The position numbers were made by a program, and so were the translations under genes. A DNA stretch of 64,000 nucleotides. Source: Dillenia suffruticosa. Taxonomy: Eukaryota; Streptophyta; Magnoliopsida; Dilleniales; Dilleniaceae. The notes under the pieces are model-generated. The model searched no databases and was not told where the DNA came from. It worked only from the letters and a program-made list of their open reading frames with translations. Of the stretch, positions 63,727-64,000 are shown in pieces (within the stretch, counting starts at the first letter, position 1; each line of letters opens with the position of its first letter). The DNA lies in contig JAVTVX010000013.1 of assembly GCA_033439265.1 (NCBI GenBank), positions 24,138,000 to 24,201,999 of the forward strand. The letters run 5' to 3'.

Positions 63727-64000
63727 GTAAGTTATTGATCTTCCCATGTGATATGAGGTTACTGAACATATAAGGACTGGCCGAACAGCCTAGTCAATGG
63801 TGTATAGTTGACAAAAAAGATCTAAGTACTTCTACATGATCTTTTCTTTCCTGGTCATCTGCAGTTACTTGCTGCTCCAATACCCATGATAATGACCAAA
63901 ATCATATTCAAAGTCCCAAGGACTACAGCTCACATATTGTATCATCACCCGATGCAGAGAAAATTTGATAATCTCATTCTTTGTTATTATTTGGTGGTTC
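63727..64000 (+). other. SCO1 intron 4 (continues past the window end)
   Basis: The sequence after the donor at 63727 is intron-like. An acceptor-like TCTGCAG near 63865 is followed by text that does not encode the expected VDVVPVFISVDPERD block, so I do not call an exon here. Confidence 0.5.

Noticed and set aside
1..64000. CRISPR arrays, operons or bacterial-type systems
   Set aside because: No regularly spaced identical short repeats were seen; introns, tRNA form and gene families show plant nuclear DNA.

Overview
The window is nuclear DNA of a flowering plant, a eudicot judging by its gene families and intron style. It shows AT-rich intergenic DNA, short GT-AG introns, TC-rich leaders, many (TC)n and (AT)n microsatellites, and chloroplast, peroxisome and xylan-related genes. 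I cannot name the species. Protein-coding genes occupy roughly half of the 64 kb; the rest is AT-rich spacer with repeats and decayed mobile elements.

Layout: a tRNA-Asn gene (14-87, +) is followed by a two-exon VARLMGL-motif (TRM-type) gene (573-1852, -), a 5.7 kb spacer, and an eight-exon plastid omega-3 fatty-acid desaturase of the FAD7/FAD8 type (7536-9745, -). A 6 kb spacer holding a decayed Mutator-like fragment (about 14.1-15.0 kb) leads to a four-exon selenoprotein-T-like gene (16144-18258, +). A degenerate tandem array of about seven 0.4-0.7 kb units covers 20.3-24.3 kb. A fold-back element with a GC-rich purine core lies at 26.97-27.67 kb, just upstream of the 13-exon peroxisomal acyl-CoA oxidase ACX4 (27964-32775, +). 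ACX4 converges on a single-exon DOG1-like gene (33773-34495, -). Next are a solo LTR with a perfect 5-bp target duplication (35623-36095) and a frameshifted PHF5A copy (37504-37834, -). A 20-exon SAC-domain phosphoinositide phosphatase (40035-45899, -) has one U12-type and one GC-AG intron. The two-exon plastid monothiol glutaredoxin GRXS16 (47696-49649, -), a six-exon trichome-birefringence-like acetyltransferase (52075-54321, +), a four-exon 71-residue plant-specific protein (55736-57445, +), a 5'-truncated LINE (about 58826-60478, +) and the first four exons of a SCO1-type copper chaperone (61785 to beyond the window end, +) complete the window.

The genes are independent nuclear loci, not an operon or cluster; there is no evident shared pathway. 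Several act in organelles: FAD and GRXS16 in plastids, SCO1 in mitochondria, ACX4 in peroxisomes. I joined exons by hand, using reading-frame continuity, splice dinucleotides and remembered family sequences. The coordinates are therefore predictions, although the phases add up for every complete gene. The most unusual features are the fold-back element, the degenerate tandem array, the U12-type intron with apparent AT-AA ends, a frame-neutral 90-nt intron (exitron-like) in the TBL gene, and a tandemly duplicated leader in ACX4.
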